This document shows, piece after piece, positions 1 to 7,860 of a DNA stretch of 53,478 nucleotides; the stretch's first letter is position 1, and each line of letters begins with the position of its first letter. The stretch covers positions 1 through 53,478 of the forward strand of contig NZ_FCOG02000042.1 of assembly GCF_001544975.2 (NCBI RefSeq), read 5' to 3'. Below the pieces are notes generated by a model. That model ran no database searches. It saw only the letters and a program-made list of their open reading frames with translations, and had not been told where the DNA came from. Origin of the DNA: Caballeronia arationis. GTDB taxonomy: Bacteria > Pseudomonadota > Gammaproteobacteria > Burkholderiales > Burkholderiaceae. A program made the position numbers and the translations under genes.

Positions 1-2
1 CT

Positions 3-83
3 TTGCAGCGCAGCTTCCGCACCGCTGAGAAGGCCGTTAACACCTGGTGCGATCAGGTCAAAATCGCCGCGTAGAAAACTTGA
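3..83 (+). CDS. C-terminal fragment of an unrecognised protein (runs off the left edge)
   Basis: An open frame enters from the left edge and ends with TAG at 81-83. Its last residues read SFRTAEKAVNTWCDQVKIAA. I do not recognise the family. The fragment is followed directly by a palindromic repeat rather than by another gene. A transposase end is possible given the contig-edge position, but nothing in the residues shows it. Confidence 0.3.
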
Positions 84-120
84 CTCGACTGCTACAAGAT
101 CAATTCAGTCAAGGAGTCTA

Positions 121-277
121 GCTGCTTTCTTTGCTTACTTTCTTTGCAGCAGCAAAGAAAGTAAGTCCCGCCCCGGACAGGGGCAGTGCTAATAGACCAA
201 CACCAAAGCAAGTTCCACAGAAGCCCAGAACTATCAGACGGTGTTAAACACGACCAACCCCAAAGCACCAGCCACAA
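121..277. repeat. Burkholderia-type palindromic intergenic repeat
   Basis: A perfect inverted repeat is visible: CTTACTTTCTTTGC at 134-147 and GCAAAGAAAGTAAG at 152-165, with the 4-base loop AGCA. A GCTGC/GCAGC pair (121-125 and 146-150) adds further complementarity. Read on the minus strand, the block gives a short frame (92-277) ending in CCCKESKQRKQ. From memory, that string is predicted as a tiny hypothetical protein in many Burkholderia genomes. I read this as a dispersed DNA repeat rather than a gene. It lies just past the stop of the minus-strand sulfate-binding gene and could also end its transcript. Confidence 0.6.
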
Positions 278-286
278 AACGCGCGT

Positions 287-1285
287 TTAACGCTTATCGA
301 CGACTACCTGATCGAATGTCCCGCCATCGGCGAAATGCGTCTGCTGCGCCTTCTGCCAGCTGCCGAATATCTGCTCGACGGTGAACGTCTTCAGCGGCTT
401 GAACTCGCTGGCGTGTTTCGCAAATACCTCGGCGTTGCGCGGCCGCAGGTGATGCTGCGCGATGATCTCCTGGGCAGCCGGCGAATACAGATAGTCGAGA
501 TACGCCTGCGCTTCCTTGCGCGTGCCGCGCTTGTCCACGACTTTGTCGACGACTGTCACCGGCGGCTCCGCGAGCAGGCTCATCGACGGATACACCGCGT
601 CGAAATCCTTCGCGCCGACGCCCGTATCGATCAGCGCCACTTCGTTCTCGAACGTCACCAGCACATCGCCGATGCCGCGCTGCGTGAAGGTTGTCGTGGC
701 GCCTCGGCCGCCCGTGTCGAGCACCGGCACGTTCTTGAAGATCACTTTCTCGAAGTCCTGCGCTTGCGCGTCGGTCGCGCCCTGCTGCTTCTTGTAGCCC
801 CACGCAGCGAGATACGTGTAGCGCCCGTTGCCCGATGTCTTCGGATTGGCGATCACCACCTGCACGCCCGGTCGCGCGAGATCGCTCCAGTCCTTGATGT
901 TCTTCGGGTTACCCTGACGCACGAGGAACACCATCGTCGTCGTGTACGGCGCGCTGTTGTCCGGCAGGCGCGTGCGCCAGTTCACGGGAACGAGCTGGCC
1001 GCGTTCGGCCAGCAGGTCAATGTCGTTCGGCTGGTTCATCGTCACGACGTCCGCCTGCAGGCCCTGCGTCACCGAAAGCGCCTGCGCGCTCGACGCGCCA
1101 TGCGACTGGCGGATCGACACCGTCTCGCCCGACTTCTTCTTGTAGTCCGCGACGAAAGCCGCGTCAATGTCCTTGTACAGCTCGCGCGTGACGTCGTACG
1201 AAACGTTCAGGAGCGTCGTGTCCGCGTGCGCGAGCCCCGCTATCAGCCCGAGCGCCGCCACGAGCGCCTTCTTCGATGCCGCCAT
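287..1285 (-). CDS. sbp: Sulfate ABC transporter periplasmic substrate-binding protein
   Basis: This 332-residue protein is a periplasmic sulfate/thiosulfate receptor that would deliver its ligand to a CysTWA-type permease. It has a cleavable signal peptide ending AHA, followed by DTTLLNVSYDVTRELY, the typical start of mature Sbp proteins. The conserved HGASSAQALSV, TMVFLVRQGNPK and NPKTSGNGRYTYLAAWG segments that line the anion site are present. The start at 1285 is chosen because AGGAG lies just upstream and because the signal peptide begins there; a longer frame to 1435 adds an unlikely Arg-rich leader. No permease or ATPase genes follow in this window, so the partner genes are elsewhere or the gene is solitary. 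Regulation by CysB is expected for the family but not visible. Confidence 0.93.
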   Translation of the reverse strand: MAASKKALVAALGLIAGLAHADTTLLNVSYDVTRELYKDIDAAFVADYKKKSGETVSIRQSHGASSAQALSVTQGLQADVVTMNQPNDIDLLAERGQLVPVNWRTRLPDNSAPYTTTMVFLVRQGNPKNIKDWSDLARPGVQVVIANPKTSGNGRYTYLAAWGYKKQQGATDAQAQDFEKVIFKNVPVLDTGGRGATTTFTQRGIGDVLVTFENEVALIDTGVGAKDFDAVYPSMSLLAEPPVTVVDKVVDKRGTRKEAQAYLDYLYSPAAQEIIAQHHLRPRNAEVFAKHASEFKPLKTFTVEQIFGSWQKAQQTHFADGGTFDQVVVDKR

Positions 1286-1308
1286 GTTTTCTCCTGGTTG
1301 TCGAACAC

Positions 1309-1332
1309 AAAAAAGGCCGCGTCGAAGCGGCC
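1309..1332 (-). terminator. Rho-independent terminator of the small hydrolase gene
   Basis: Arms GGCCGC (1315-1320) and GCGGCC (1327-1332) close a hairpin. On the minus strand it is followed by six T residues (A-run at 1309-1314). It ends the gene at 1362-1973 only 24 bases before the sbp start codon, so sbp would need a promoter overlapping it or depend on readthrough. Confidence 0.75.
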
Positions 1333-1361
1333 GTGTTGGGATTCTATCCAAACGCGCACGG

Positions 1362-1973
1362 TCAGCCGTACGCAAGCAGTTCGAGCGGACTCGCGCGAGG
1401 ATCGTGCGCGCCGCCGACATGACGTGGCGCGGCAAGGTGGATCAGTGTATCGACGAAATACTTCGCGCGCGGCCACGGACCGAAACCCGCCGCCGTGTTG
1501 ATATGGCCCGCATCGCCGAGATTCACGAACGCGCTGCCGACATCATGCGCGAATTGCCTTGCCCGGTCGAAAGGCATCCACGGATCGGTTTCGCTTGCGA
1601 CCAGGATGGACGGCACGTCCAGGCGCCGCGCCTCGAAAGCGCCGGCAAAGCGGAACTTGTCCGGGCTCGCGGGCGCGACGAACAGCACGCCCGCCACCTC
1701 CGCAACCATATCCCTCTTCGACAACGCATGCGCCGTCGCAAGACATCCGAAGCTGTGCGCGGCGATCACGACCGGTCCTCGCTCGTTCGCGAGCAACGCG
1801 CGCACCGCGTTCGCCCAGGTGTCGAGATGCGGCGCGTCCCAGTCGTCCTGCACGACGCGCGCCGAACGCGCATATTGCCGCTCCAGCCACGTCTGCCAGT
1901 GCGCGCCTTCGCTGCCGTGCAAGCCGGGCACGGTGACGAGCCGCGTCGGCCAGCCTGACCTGCATGTCTTCAT
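1362..1973 (-). CDS. RBBP9/YdeN-family serine alpha/beta hydrolase
   Basis: This is a 203-residue single-domain alpha/beta hydrolase. The N-terminal LVTVPGLHGSEGAHWQTWLE matches the opening of YdeN/RBBP9 proteins. The nucleophile elbow is AAHSFGCLA, the acid is in ASETDPWMPF, and the histidine is in GDAGHINTAAGFGPWP. The family has esterase-type activity with mostly unknown natural substrates, and the protein should be cytosolic since no signal peptide is seen. The start at 1973 has GAGG five bases upstream and gives family length; an ATG at 2060 would add about 29 residues without a good ribosome site. It is followed by its own terminator. Confidence 0.85.
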   Translation of the reverse strand: MKTCRSGWPTRLVTVPGLHGSEGAHWQTWLERQYARSARVVQDDWDAPHLDTWANAVRALLANERGPVVIAAHSFGCLATAHALSKRDMVAEVAGVLFVAPASPDKFRFAGAFEARRLDVPSILVASETDPWMPFDRARQFAHDVGSAFVNLGDAGHINTAAGFGPWPRAKYFVDTLIHLAAPRHVGGAHDPRASPLELLAYG

Positions 1974-2162
1974 GTCGACCTCGCTGCCGGCATCGGGCCG
2001 GCGCTTTCCATGAGGCATTGTCAGGTGGCGTCCGCTGCGAACGAACCAATATTTCGTCATTTGTTTATGGTGCCGCGGTCGTCGCAGGAGGCGATGCGGC
2101 TCCTGCATCGCGCGCGGGCGCGGCCAAAACCGTAAAATGAACGCAAACCCCACGGAGGCCGT

Positions 2163-2645
2163 ATGTCTGACTTGCCAGGTGTGTCCACCGATCAACCGAC
2201 CGCGTCGGACCGTTCGCGAACCCTTGCCACGCTGCAACCCTTTCACCTCGCGTTTCCTGTCACGAGCCTCAAGAACGCGCGCGCGTTCTACGGCGAACTG
2301 CTCGGCTGCGCGGAAGGACGCAGCTCGCCCGAGTGGGTCGACTTCGATTTCTTCGGCCATCAGCTGGTCGCGCATCTCGCGCCCGATGAAGTGCGGCCGC
2401 CCGCGAAGAACGCCGTCGACGGCGACGACGTGCCGGTGCGCCACTTCGGCGTCGTGCTCTCAATGGACGACTGGCACGCGCTCGCCGAGCGACTCAAAGG
2501 CGTCGGCACGAAGTTCATCATCGAGCCGCATATCCGCTTCAAGGGCGAAGTCGGCGAGCAGGCAACGATGTTCTTCCTCGATCCGTGCGGCAACGCGCTG
2601 GAATTCAAGGCCTTCAGGGACATCGGCAATCTGTTTGCAAAGTGA
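2163..2645 (+). CDS. VOC-family (glyoxalase/dioxygenase-fold) protein
   Basis: This 160-residue protein has the vicinal-oxygen-chelate fold. A first beta-alpha-beta module starts at PFHLAFPVTSLKNARAFYGE, and a second ends with FFLDPCGNALEFKAF, the usual VOC signature near the C-terminus. A histidine in the first strand and a glutamate in LEFK sit where metal ligands occur in the family, so a metal-dependent lyase, isomerase or dioxygenase role is plausible, but the substrate cannot be read from the sequence. GGAGG lies before the ATG. It opens a co-directional run of six genes and is separated from the next by seven bases. Confidence 0.85.
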   Translation: MSDLPGVSTDQPTASDRSRTLATLQPFHLAFPVTSLKNARAFYGELLGCAEGRSSPEWVDFDFFGHQLVAHLAPDEVRPPAKNAVDGDDVPVRHFGVVLSMDDWHALAERLKGVGTKFIIEPHIRFKGEVGEQATMFFLDPCGNALEFKAFRDIGNLFAK

Positions 2646-2652
2646 GCGCGAC

Positions 2653-3597
2653 GTGACAAGGATCATCTTCTACGAGCGGAACACGGACGCCTCCCTGTGG
2701 CTGCACGACCTGGCGCGGGCGCTGCCCGAAGCCGACCTGCGCGAGTGGCAGCCCGGCGACACCGCGCCCGCCGACTACGCGATCGTCTGGCGCGCGCCGC
2801 GCGAGTTGTTCGCGAACCGGCCGGACCTGAAGGCGGTGTTCAACCTCGGCGCGGGCGTCGATGCGATTCTCGACGTCGAGCGCAAGGAACCCGGCACGCT
2901 GCCGCCAAACGCGAAACTCGTGCGGCTCGAAGACACCGGCATGGCGCAGCAGATGGTCGAGTACGCGATGCACGCGGTGCTGCGCTACATGCGCCGCCTC
3001 GACGAATACGAAGCGTTGCAGCGCGAGGGCCGCTGGGAAAAACTGCGCGCGCACCCTCGCGAGAGTTTTACCGTCGGCGTGCTCGGGCTCGGCGTGCTGG
3101 GCACGGAAGTCGCGCGTGCGTTGACAGCGCTTGGCGTGCCGGTGCGCGGCTTCAGCCGCAGCGCGAAGCAGATCGAAGGCGTGTCGACCTATGCGGGCGA
3201 TCCGCAACTCGACGCCTTTCTGGACGGCGTGCAGGTCCTCATCAACCTGCTCCCGCACACGCCGGACACCGAAGGCATTCTGAACCGCCGCGTGTTTGAG
3301 AAGCTCGCGCACGGCGCGTATCTGGTGAACCTGGCGCGCGGCGCGCATCTCGTCGATGAAGATCTGCTCGGCGCGCTCGACAGCGGCCAGATCGCCGCCG
3401 CGATGCTCGACGTCTTTCACACCGAGCCGTTGCCGAAGGATCATCCGTTCTGGCATGCGCCGCGCGTGACCATCACGCCGCATGTCTCCGCCGAAACGCT
3501 TCGCGAGGAAAGCGTCGAGCAGATCGCGCGGAAGATCGCGGCGCTGGAACGCGGCGAATCCATCAGCGGCATCGTCCATATGACACGCGGCTATTGA
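2653..3597 (+). CDS. ghrA: D-2-hydroxyacid dehydrogenase, glyoxylate/hydroxypyruvate reductase A type
   Basis: This 314-residue NAD(P)H-dependent reductase belongs to the GhrA branch of 2-hydroxyacid dehydrogenases, which reduce glyoxylate and hydroxypyruvate. The dinucleotide motif GVLGLGVLGTEVA lies near residue 144. The catalytic arginine is in NLARGAHLV, the glutamate in DVFHTEPLP and the histidine in TPHVSAET. The GTG at 2653 is taken as the start because it gives the normal GhrA opening TRIIFYERNTD and sits seven bases after the VOC stop. The ribosome site is weak, suggesting coupling to the upstream gene. Substrate assignment is by family only. Confidence 0.88.
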   Translation: MTRIIFYERNTDASLWLHDLARALPEADLREWQPGDTAPADYAIVWRAPRELFANRPDLKAVFNLGAGVDAILDVERKEPGTLPPNAKLVRLEDTGMAQQMVEYAMHAVLRYMRRLDEYEALQREGRWEKLRAHPRESFTVGVLGLGVLGTEVARALTALGVPVRGFSRSAKQIEGVSTYAGDPQLDAFLDGVQVLINLLPHTPDTEGILNRRVFEKLAHGAYLVNLARGAHLVDEDLLGALDSGQIAAAMLDVFHTEPLPKDHPFWHAPRVTITPHVSAETLREESVEQIARKIAALERGESISGIVHMTRGY

Positions 3598-3627
3598 CTA
3601 CACACAAGCTGGAGAGAGGAGACACAC

Positions 3628-4551
3628 ATGATTCCCGCCAAGGTGAAGATCGTCGAAGTCGGACCGCGCGACGGTCTGCAGAACGAGAAGGAATTCGTCT
3701 CGACCGAGACCAAGATCGAACTCATCAACCGGCTGTCGGAGGCCGGCTTGCAGAACGTCGAGGCAACCTCGTTCGTCTCGCCGAAATGGGTGCCGCAGAT
3801 GGCCGACGGCGCCGCCGTCATGGCCGGCATCGCGCGCCGCGACGGCACGATCTACTCGGTGCTCACGCCGAACATGCGCGGCTTCGAAGGAGCGCTCGAA
3901 GCGAAGGCCGACGAAGTCGTGATCTTCGGCGCGGCGAGTGAGGCGTTTTCGCAGAAGAACATCAACTGCAGCATCGCGGAAAGCATCGCGCGCTTCGAGC
4001 CGGTCGCAAAAGCCGCGAAGGACGCGGGCGTGCGGTTGCGCGCGAGCATCTCCTGCTCGCTCGGCTGCCCGTATCAAGGCGAAGTGCCGGTGGCTTCGGT
4101 GGTCGATGTCGTCGAGCGCATGGCGGCGCTCGGCTGCGACGAGATCGATATCGCCGATACGATCGGCGTCGGCACGGCGAAGCGCACGCGCGAAGTACTC
4201 GCGGCGGCGTCGAAGGTATTTCCGCGCGAGCGGCTCTCAGGCCATTTCCACGACACTTACGGACAGGCCGTCACGAACATCTACGCGGCGCTGCAGGAAG
4301 GCATCGAAATCTTTCACGCTTCGGTGGCGGGGCTCGGCGGCTGTCCGTATGCGAAGGGCGCGACGGGCAACGTCGCGACCGAAGACGTCGTGTACCTGAT
4401 GAACGGACTCGGCATCGAAACGGGCGTCGATCTCGGCAAGCTGATCGAGATCGGCGATTTTATTTCGCGCGCGATCGGCAAGCCGAGCGCTTCGCGTGCG
4501 GGCAAGGCACTGCTCGCGAAGCAGCGCGATGGCGTCGGCGCGTGCGTTTGA
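3628..4551 (+). CDS. mvaB: Hydroxymethylglutaryl-CoA lyase
   Basis: This 307-residue TIM-barrel lyase cleaves HMG-CoA to acetyl-CoA and acetoacetate, the last step of leucine breakdown. The N-terminal VEVGPRDGLQNE carries the catalytic Arg14 and metal-binding Asp15. The active-site cysteine loop GGCPYAKGATGNVATED lies near residue 237, and the HFHDTYGQ segment provides the metal-binding histidine. Length and motifs are typical. A strong GGAGAGAGGAG site precedes the ATG. The isovaleryl-CoA branch genes (ivd, mcc) are not in this window, so the gene may serve other acyl-CoA routes here. It belongs to the plus-strand run from 2163 to 6603. Confidence 0.95.
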   Translation: MIPAKVKIVEVGPRDGLQNEKEFVSTETKIELINRLSEAGLQNVEATSFVSPKWVPQMADGAAVMAGIARRDGTIYSVLTPNMRGFEGALEAKADEVVIFGAASEAFSQKNINCSIAESIARFEPVAKAAKDAGVRLRASISCSLGCPYQGEVPVASVVDVVERMAALGCDEIDIADTIGVGTAKRTREVLAAASKVFPRERLSGHFHDTYGQAVTNIYAALQEGIEIFHASVAGLGGCPYAKGATGNVATEDVVYLMNGLGIETGVDLGKLIEIGDFISRAIGKPSASRAGKALLAKQRDGVGACV

Positions 4552-4583
4552 CGCTCGGATCTGAATCATTTGGACAGGACAAG

Positions 4584-5090
4584 ATGAACGACATGCAGAA
4601 CCTCGACACGCTGCCCGATTCGGCACGGCGCGTCGCCCGCCTGTTGCAGGAGCGCGGCCACTCGATGCCGGTCGTGATGCTGCCGGAAACCGGCAAGACC
4701 TCGGCGGAAGCGGCGGCCGGGCTCGGCTGTTCGGTTGCGCAGATCGCGAAGTCGATTTTGTTTCGCCGTCGCGAAGACGACGCGCCCGTGCTCGTCATCG
4801 CGAGCGGCGTGAATCGCGTCGACGAGAAGAAAGTGGCGGCGCGCGTCGGCGATCTCGCGCGCGCGGACGCGAAGTTCGTGCGCGAGAAGACGGGCTATGC
4901 GATCGGTGGCGTGTGTCCGATCGGCCACGCGACAGAACCGGTGACGCTGATCGACGAAGACCTCCTCGCGCTCGACAGTCTCTGGGCCGCCGCCGGCCAT
5001 CCGCACGCGGTGTTCAATCTCACGCCGCGGGATCTCGTCGCGCTGACAGGCGCGCCCGTCGCTGATGTCGCGTTGCGCGAGCCTGCATGA
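4584..5090 (+). CDS. YbaK/ProX-type aminoacyl-tRNA deacylase
   Basis: This 168-residue protein has the YbaK/EbsC fold, which hydrolyses mischarged aminoacyl-tRNAs such as Cys-tRNA-Pro or Ala-tRNA-Pro. Family marks seen are QIAKSILFRR (conserved lysine), ASGVNRVDEKKV and the loop GGVCPIGH. Asp-rich TLIDEDLLALDSLWAAAG and HAVFNLTPRDLVALTG form the usual C-terminal part. The ATG at 4584 has AGGA upstream and family length; an upstream ATG at 4542 overlaps the mvaB end without support. Its TGA overlaps the ATG of the next gene by four bases. The exact tRNA specificity cannot be told. Confidence 0.88.
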   Translation: MNDMQNLDTLPDSARRVARLLQERGHSMPVVMLPETGKTSAEAAAGLGCSVAQIAKSILFRRREDDAPVLVIASGVNRVDEKKVAARVGDLARADAKFVREKTGYAIGGVCPIGHATEPVTLIDEDLLALDSLWAAAGHPHAVFNLTPRDLVALTGAPVADVALREPA

Positions 5091-5695
5091 CGACGCCGGC
5101 TGACGACGCGCCGTCGCCCTGCATCGACGTGTGCCGGATGAATCCGGCCACCGGTTTCTGCGAAGGCTGCTGGCGCACGATCGATGAGATCGCGGCCTGG
5201 GCCGCGTTCGACGCTACGCAAAAGCACGCCGTGCTGTTGCGTAGCGCGAGCCGCCGCAAGGGTGCGCGGGTCGTCAGCATCGGCGAACGCTTCACGGCGA
5301 CGCTCACGTTGCCGCCCGATTCGATCAGGTCGTTCGCCACGCTCGTCAACGACCTGAACCCGCTGCATCACGACGAGACCTACGCGGAGGCGAGCCGCTT
5401 CGGTTCGCTGATCGCGTCCGGCACGCAGCCGACCGCGCACATGATGGCGATGCTCGCCACGCACTTCTCGCAGTATGCGCAACCGCTCGGCCTGGAGTTC
5501 GGCATCAAGCTCACGCGCGCGGTGAAGGCGAACGACGTGCTCGCGATGAGCTGGCAAGTCACCGATGCGAAGTGGAAAGCAAGCCTCAAGGGCGACCTCG
5601 TGACGCTCGAAGGCGAGGCGCGCAACCAGCACGGCGAGCTCGTGATGAAGGCAAGCGCGACGATCGTCGTGATGCCGAAGGAGCCGGCGGCATGA
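5087..5695 (+). CDS. Fusion of a DUF1289 cysteine motif and a MaoC-like hotdog dehydratase
   Basis: The N-terminal ~50 residues are a DUF1289 domain with four cysteines, C12, C16, C25 and C28 (PCIDVCRMNPATGFCEGCWR), likely binding a metal or Fe-S cluster. From about residue 61 a MaoC hotdog domain follows, with the hydratase motif NDLNPLHHDE giving catalytic candidates Asp89 and His94. MaoC proteins hydrate enoyl-CoA thioesters, so an (R)-hydratase role is suggested. The frame is continuous with no stop between the parts. It overlaps neighbours by ATGA on both sides, implying tight translational coupling with the YbaK and metallo-hydrolase genes. Whether the junction is natural or a frameshift joining two genes cannot be settled here. 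Confidence 0.85.
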   Translation: MTTPADDAPSPCIDVCRMNPATGFCEGCWRTIDEIAAWAAFDATQKHAVLLRSASRRKGARVVSIGERFTATLTLPPDSIRSFATLVNDLNPLHHDETYAEASRFGSLIASGTQPTAHMMAMLATHFSQYAQPLGLEFGIKLTRAVKANDVLAMSWQVTDAKWKASLKGDLVTLEGEARNQHGELVMKASATIVVMPKEPAA

Positions 5696-6603
5696 TCGGC
5701 TTCCCTGCATCGATGCGCGTGTTCGAACGCGGCTGGCTGTCGTCGAACAACGTGCTTTTCGTCGACGATGAACGCGCTGCAATCGTCGATACCGGCTATG
5801 CCACGCACGCGCCGCAAACGCGTGCGCTCGTCGAGCAGGTACTCGGCGCGCGCCGGCTCGATCTGATTGTGAACACGCATCTGCATTCGGATCACTGCGG
5901 CGGCAATGCGCTGCTGCAGGCCACGTATCAATGCGACACGCTGATTCCCGCCAGCGAAGCCGAAGCCGTGCGCAACTGGGATGAAGAAGCGCTCACGTTT
6001 CGCGCAACCGGTCAGGCTTGCGAGCGCTTTGGCTTCACCGGCACGATCGCGCCCGGGGATACCGTGCGCCTAAGTGGACTCGACTGGTCGGTGCTCGGCG
6101 CGCCCGGTCACGATCCTCACTCGCTGATGCTGTATTGCGCGCAGGAACGCATTCTCATCAGCGCCGACGCGCTCTGGGAGAACGGCTTCGGCGTGATCTT
6201 CCCGGAGCTCGAAGGCGAAAGCGGCTTTGCCGAGCAGCGCGGTGCGCTCGACCTGATCGCGACGCTCGATGTGCGCGCGGTCATCCCGGGTCACGGTGCG
6301 CCGTTCAGCGACGTGTCGCGTGCACTTGAAACGGCATCGTCGCGGCTCGACTATCTCGTTGCCGATCCGGCGCGCAATGCGAAGAACGCGCTGAAAGTGC
6401 TGATCGTCTTCAAGCTGATGGAGACGCGCTCGATGTCGTTCGATGCATTGTCGAACCTGTGCGAATCGGCGCGTGCGATGCGCTGCGCCGCCGACATGCT
6501 CGTCGCGGCGGACAGGCGGCATGCGTTGCTCGCACAGTGTGTCGATGAACTTGCGCGCAATGGCGCGGTACGGGTCGAAGACGGGATCCTTTTCGCCCGA
6601 TGA
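5692..6603 (+). CDS. Metallo-beta-lactamase-fold hydrolase
   Basis: This 303-residue binuclear metal hydrolase has the signature NTHLHSDHCGGN at residues 61-72 (H63, H65, D67, H68). Further metal ligands are the histidine in GAPGHDPHS, the aspartate in ISADALWENGFG and the histidine in VIPGHGAPF. A C-terminal helical part of about 80 residues resembles the winged-helix extension found in several thioesterase-like MBL proteins. The start at 5692 overlaps the previous stop (ATGA). It closes the six-gene run and is followed by a terminator. The co-transcribed MaoC and HMG-CoA lyase genes hint at a CoA-thioester or small ester substrate, but this is inference. Confidence 0.88.
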   Translation: MIGFPASMRVFERGWLSSNNVLFVDDERAAIVDTGYATHAPQTRALVEQVLGARRLDLIVNTHLHSDHCGGNALLQATYQCDTLIPASEAEAVRNWDEEALTFRATGQACERFGFTGTIAPGDTVRLSGLDWSVLGAPGHDPHSLMLYCAQERILISADALWENGFGVIFPELEGESGFAEQRGALDLIATLDVRAVIPGHGAPFSDVSRALETASSRLDYLVADPARNAKNALKVLIVFKLMETRSMSFDALSNLCESARAMRCAADMLVAADRRHALLAQCVDELARNGAVRVEDGILFAR

Positions 6604-6636
6604 GGCGATACGACGATCAAGAAGGACAAAAAGAAA

Positions 6637-6670
6637 GCCGCTTGTCAGCTACGACAAGCGGCGTAATTTT
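6637..6670 (+). terminator. Terminator closing the 2163-6603 gene run
   Basis: Perfect 10-base arms GCCGCTTGTC (6637-6646) and GACAAGCGGC (6653-6662) form a hairpin followed by a T-rich stretch (GTAATTTTAT). On the opposite strand it is preceded by an A-rich stretch, so it may act in both directions. Confidence 0.8.
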
Positions 6671-6809
6671 ATAGACGTGATCAGCGTCGATTGCATCGTA
6701 ACGCGATGCCAAAATAGCATGCATCGGTGCTTTCCCTACAAACTTTTAACGGCTACATGTACGGCAGCTAACCGAACATCGGCTGCGCATGCTGCGCACG
6801 ACGCGAGCC

Positions 6810-7733
6810 TCATCGCTCGCTTGCTTCGAAGAACGACAGCATTTCCTCAAGTAACGCCTGAGGTTCTTCTTCGGGAATGTAGTGTCCGCAAGGCAGCGCG
6901 CGTCCGCTCACATCGCGCGCGACGCGGCGCCATTCATCGAGTGCATCGAAGCAGCGTTCGATCACGCCTTCCGCACCCCACAGCACACGCAACGGACACG
7001 CGATCTTGTGACCGCATTCGAGATCGGCGCGATCGTGTTCGAGGTCGATCGAAGCCGACGCGCGGTAGTCCTCGCACATCGCATAGACCGCACCGGGCGA
7101 TGCGAGCGCATCGCGATACGCCTGCAACGCGTGCGGCGCGAACGGCTTGAGCCCGGCGTGGCGGCTGCCCATCACGCGCTCGATGTAGGCGTTCGTGTTG
7201 CCGCCAATCAGAAGCTCGGGCAGCGGCGACGGCTGGATCAGAAAGAACCAGTGGAAATACGCGGTGGCGAATTCGCGGTCGGTGGCTTCATACATCGCGA
7301 GCGTCGGCGCGATGTCGAGCAGCATCAGACGGTCGACGGCCTCGGGAAAGTCCAGCGCCATTCGATGCGCGACGCGCGCGCCGCGATCGTGCGCGCAGAC
7401 GAGAAAACGCTCGAAGCCGAAGTGACACATCACCGCGACCTGATCGGCTGCCATCGCGCGCTTCGAGTACGGCGTGTGCTCGGCATCGCTCTTCGGTTTC
7501 GCGGACGCGCCGTAACCGCGCAGATCGGTCGCGATCACGGTGAAATGCTGCGCGAGTTGCGAAGCGCACTTGTGCCAGATCTCGTGCGTCTGCGGATGTC
7601 CGTGCAGCAACAACAGTGGCGGACCACTGCCGCCCTTCATCCCGAAAATATCGACGCCGGCTGCATCGACGCGAAACGGCTGGTAGTCCGTAAAGGGCAT
7701 GGTGGCGAACTCGTCGTGAAGGGTGCGAAACAT
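6810..7733 (-). CDS. Haloacetate (fluoroacetate-type) dehalogenase, alpha/beta hydrolase
   Basis: This roughly 307-residue alpha/beta hydrolase has an aspartate nucleophile in CAHDRGARVAHR (D116, R117, R120 in this numbering), D140, and the base H284 in CGHYIPEE. The cap carries H161-W162 (YFHWFF) and Y223 (DYRASA). These spacings match the characterised fluoroacetate dehalogenase of Rhodopseudomonas palustris (D110, R111, R114, D134, H155, W156, Y219, H280) with a constant offset of +6, then +4. The enzyme would release halide from fluoro- or chloroacetate to give glycolate. It is cytosolic. The start is uncertain: ATG at 7733 or at 7700, neither with a clear ribosome site. It is divergent from the nitronate monooxygenase gene. 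Confidence 0.85.
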   Translation of the reverse strand: MFRTLHDEFATMPFTDYQPFRVDAAGVDIFGMKGGSGPPLLLLHGHPQTHEIWHKCASQLAQHFTVIATDLRGYGASAKPKSDAEHTPYSKRAMAADQVAVMCHFGFERFLVCAHDRGARVAHRMALDFPEAVDRLMLLDIAPTLAMYEATDREFATAYFHWFFLIQPSPLPELLIGGNTNAYIERVMGSRHAGLKPFAPHALQAYRDALASPGAVYAMCEDYRASASIDLEHDRADLECGHKIACPLRVLWGAEGVIERCFDALDEWRRVARDVSGRALPCGHYIPEEEPQALLEEMLSFFEASER

Positions 7734-7837
7734 TGTATGCGGGACGCGTGCGGCCTGACGCTTGCTGGACGGGACTTTCCACAAAACCGAAGAGTTCCTC
7801 GGGATCGACCCGGACATCGGTGCCCCGGCAAATCACC

Positions 7838-7860
7838 TATAATCGAACGACCGTTCTATA
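7838..7860 (+). promoter_or_regulatory. Perfect -10 box followed by a GAACG-AC-CGTTC palindrome
   Basis: TATAAT at 7838-7843 is immediately followed by GAACG (7845-7849), AC, and CGTTC (7852-7856), an inverted repeat of the size TetR-family repressors bind. It lies about 120 bases before the nitronate monooxygenase start and about 110 bases before the divergent dehalogenase. No clear -35 box is seen. No TetR gene is in the window, so the regulator is unknown. Confidence 0.45.

Noticed and set aside
335..1501. A 388-codon frame antisense to sbp
   Set aside because: It is a shadow of the sulfate-binding gene, which has a signal peptide and conserved motifs; the antisense product is Arg-rich and featureless.
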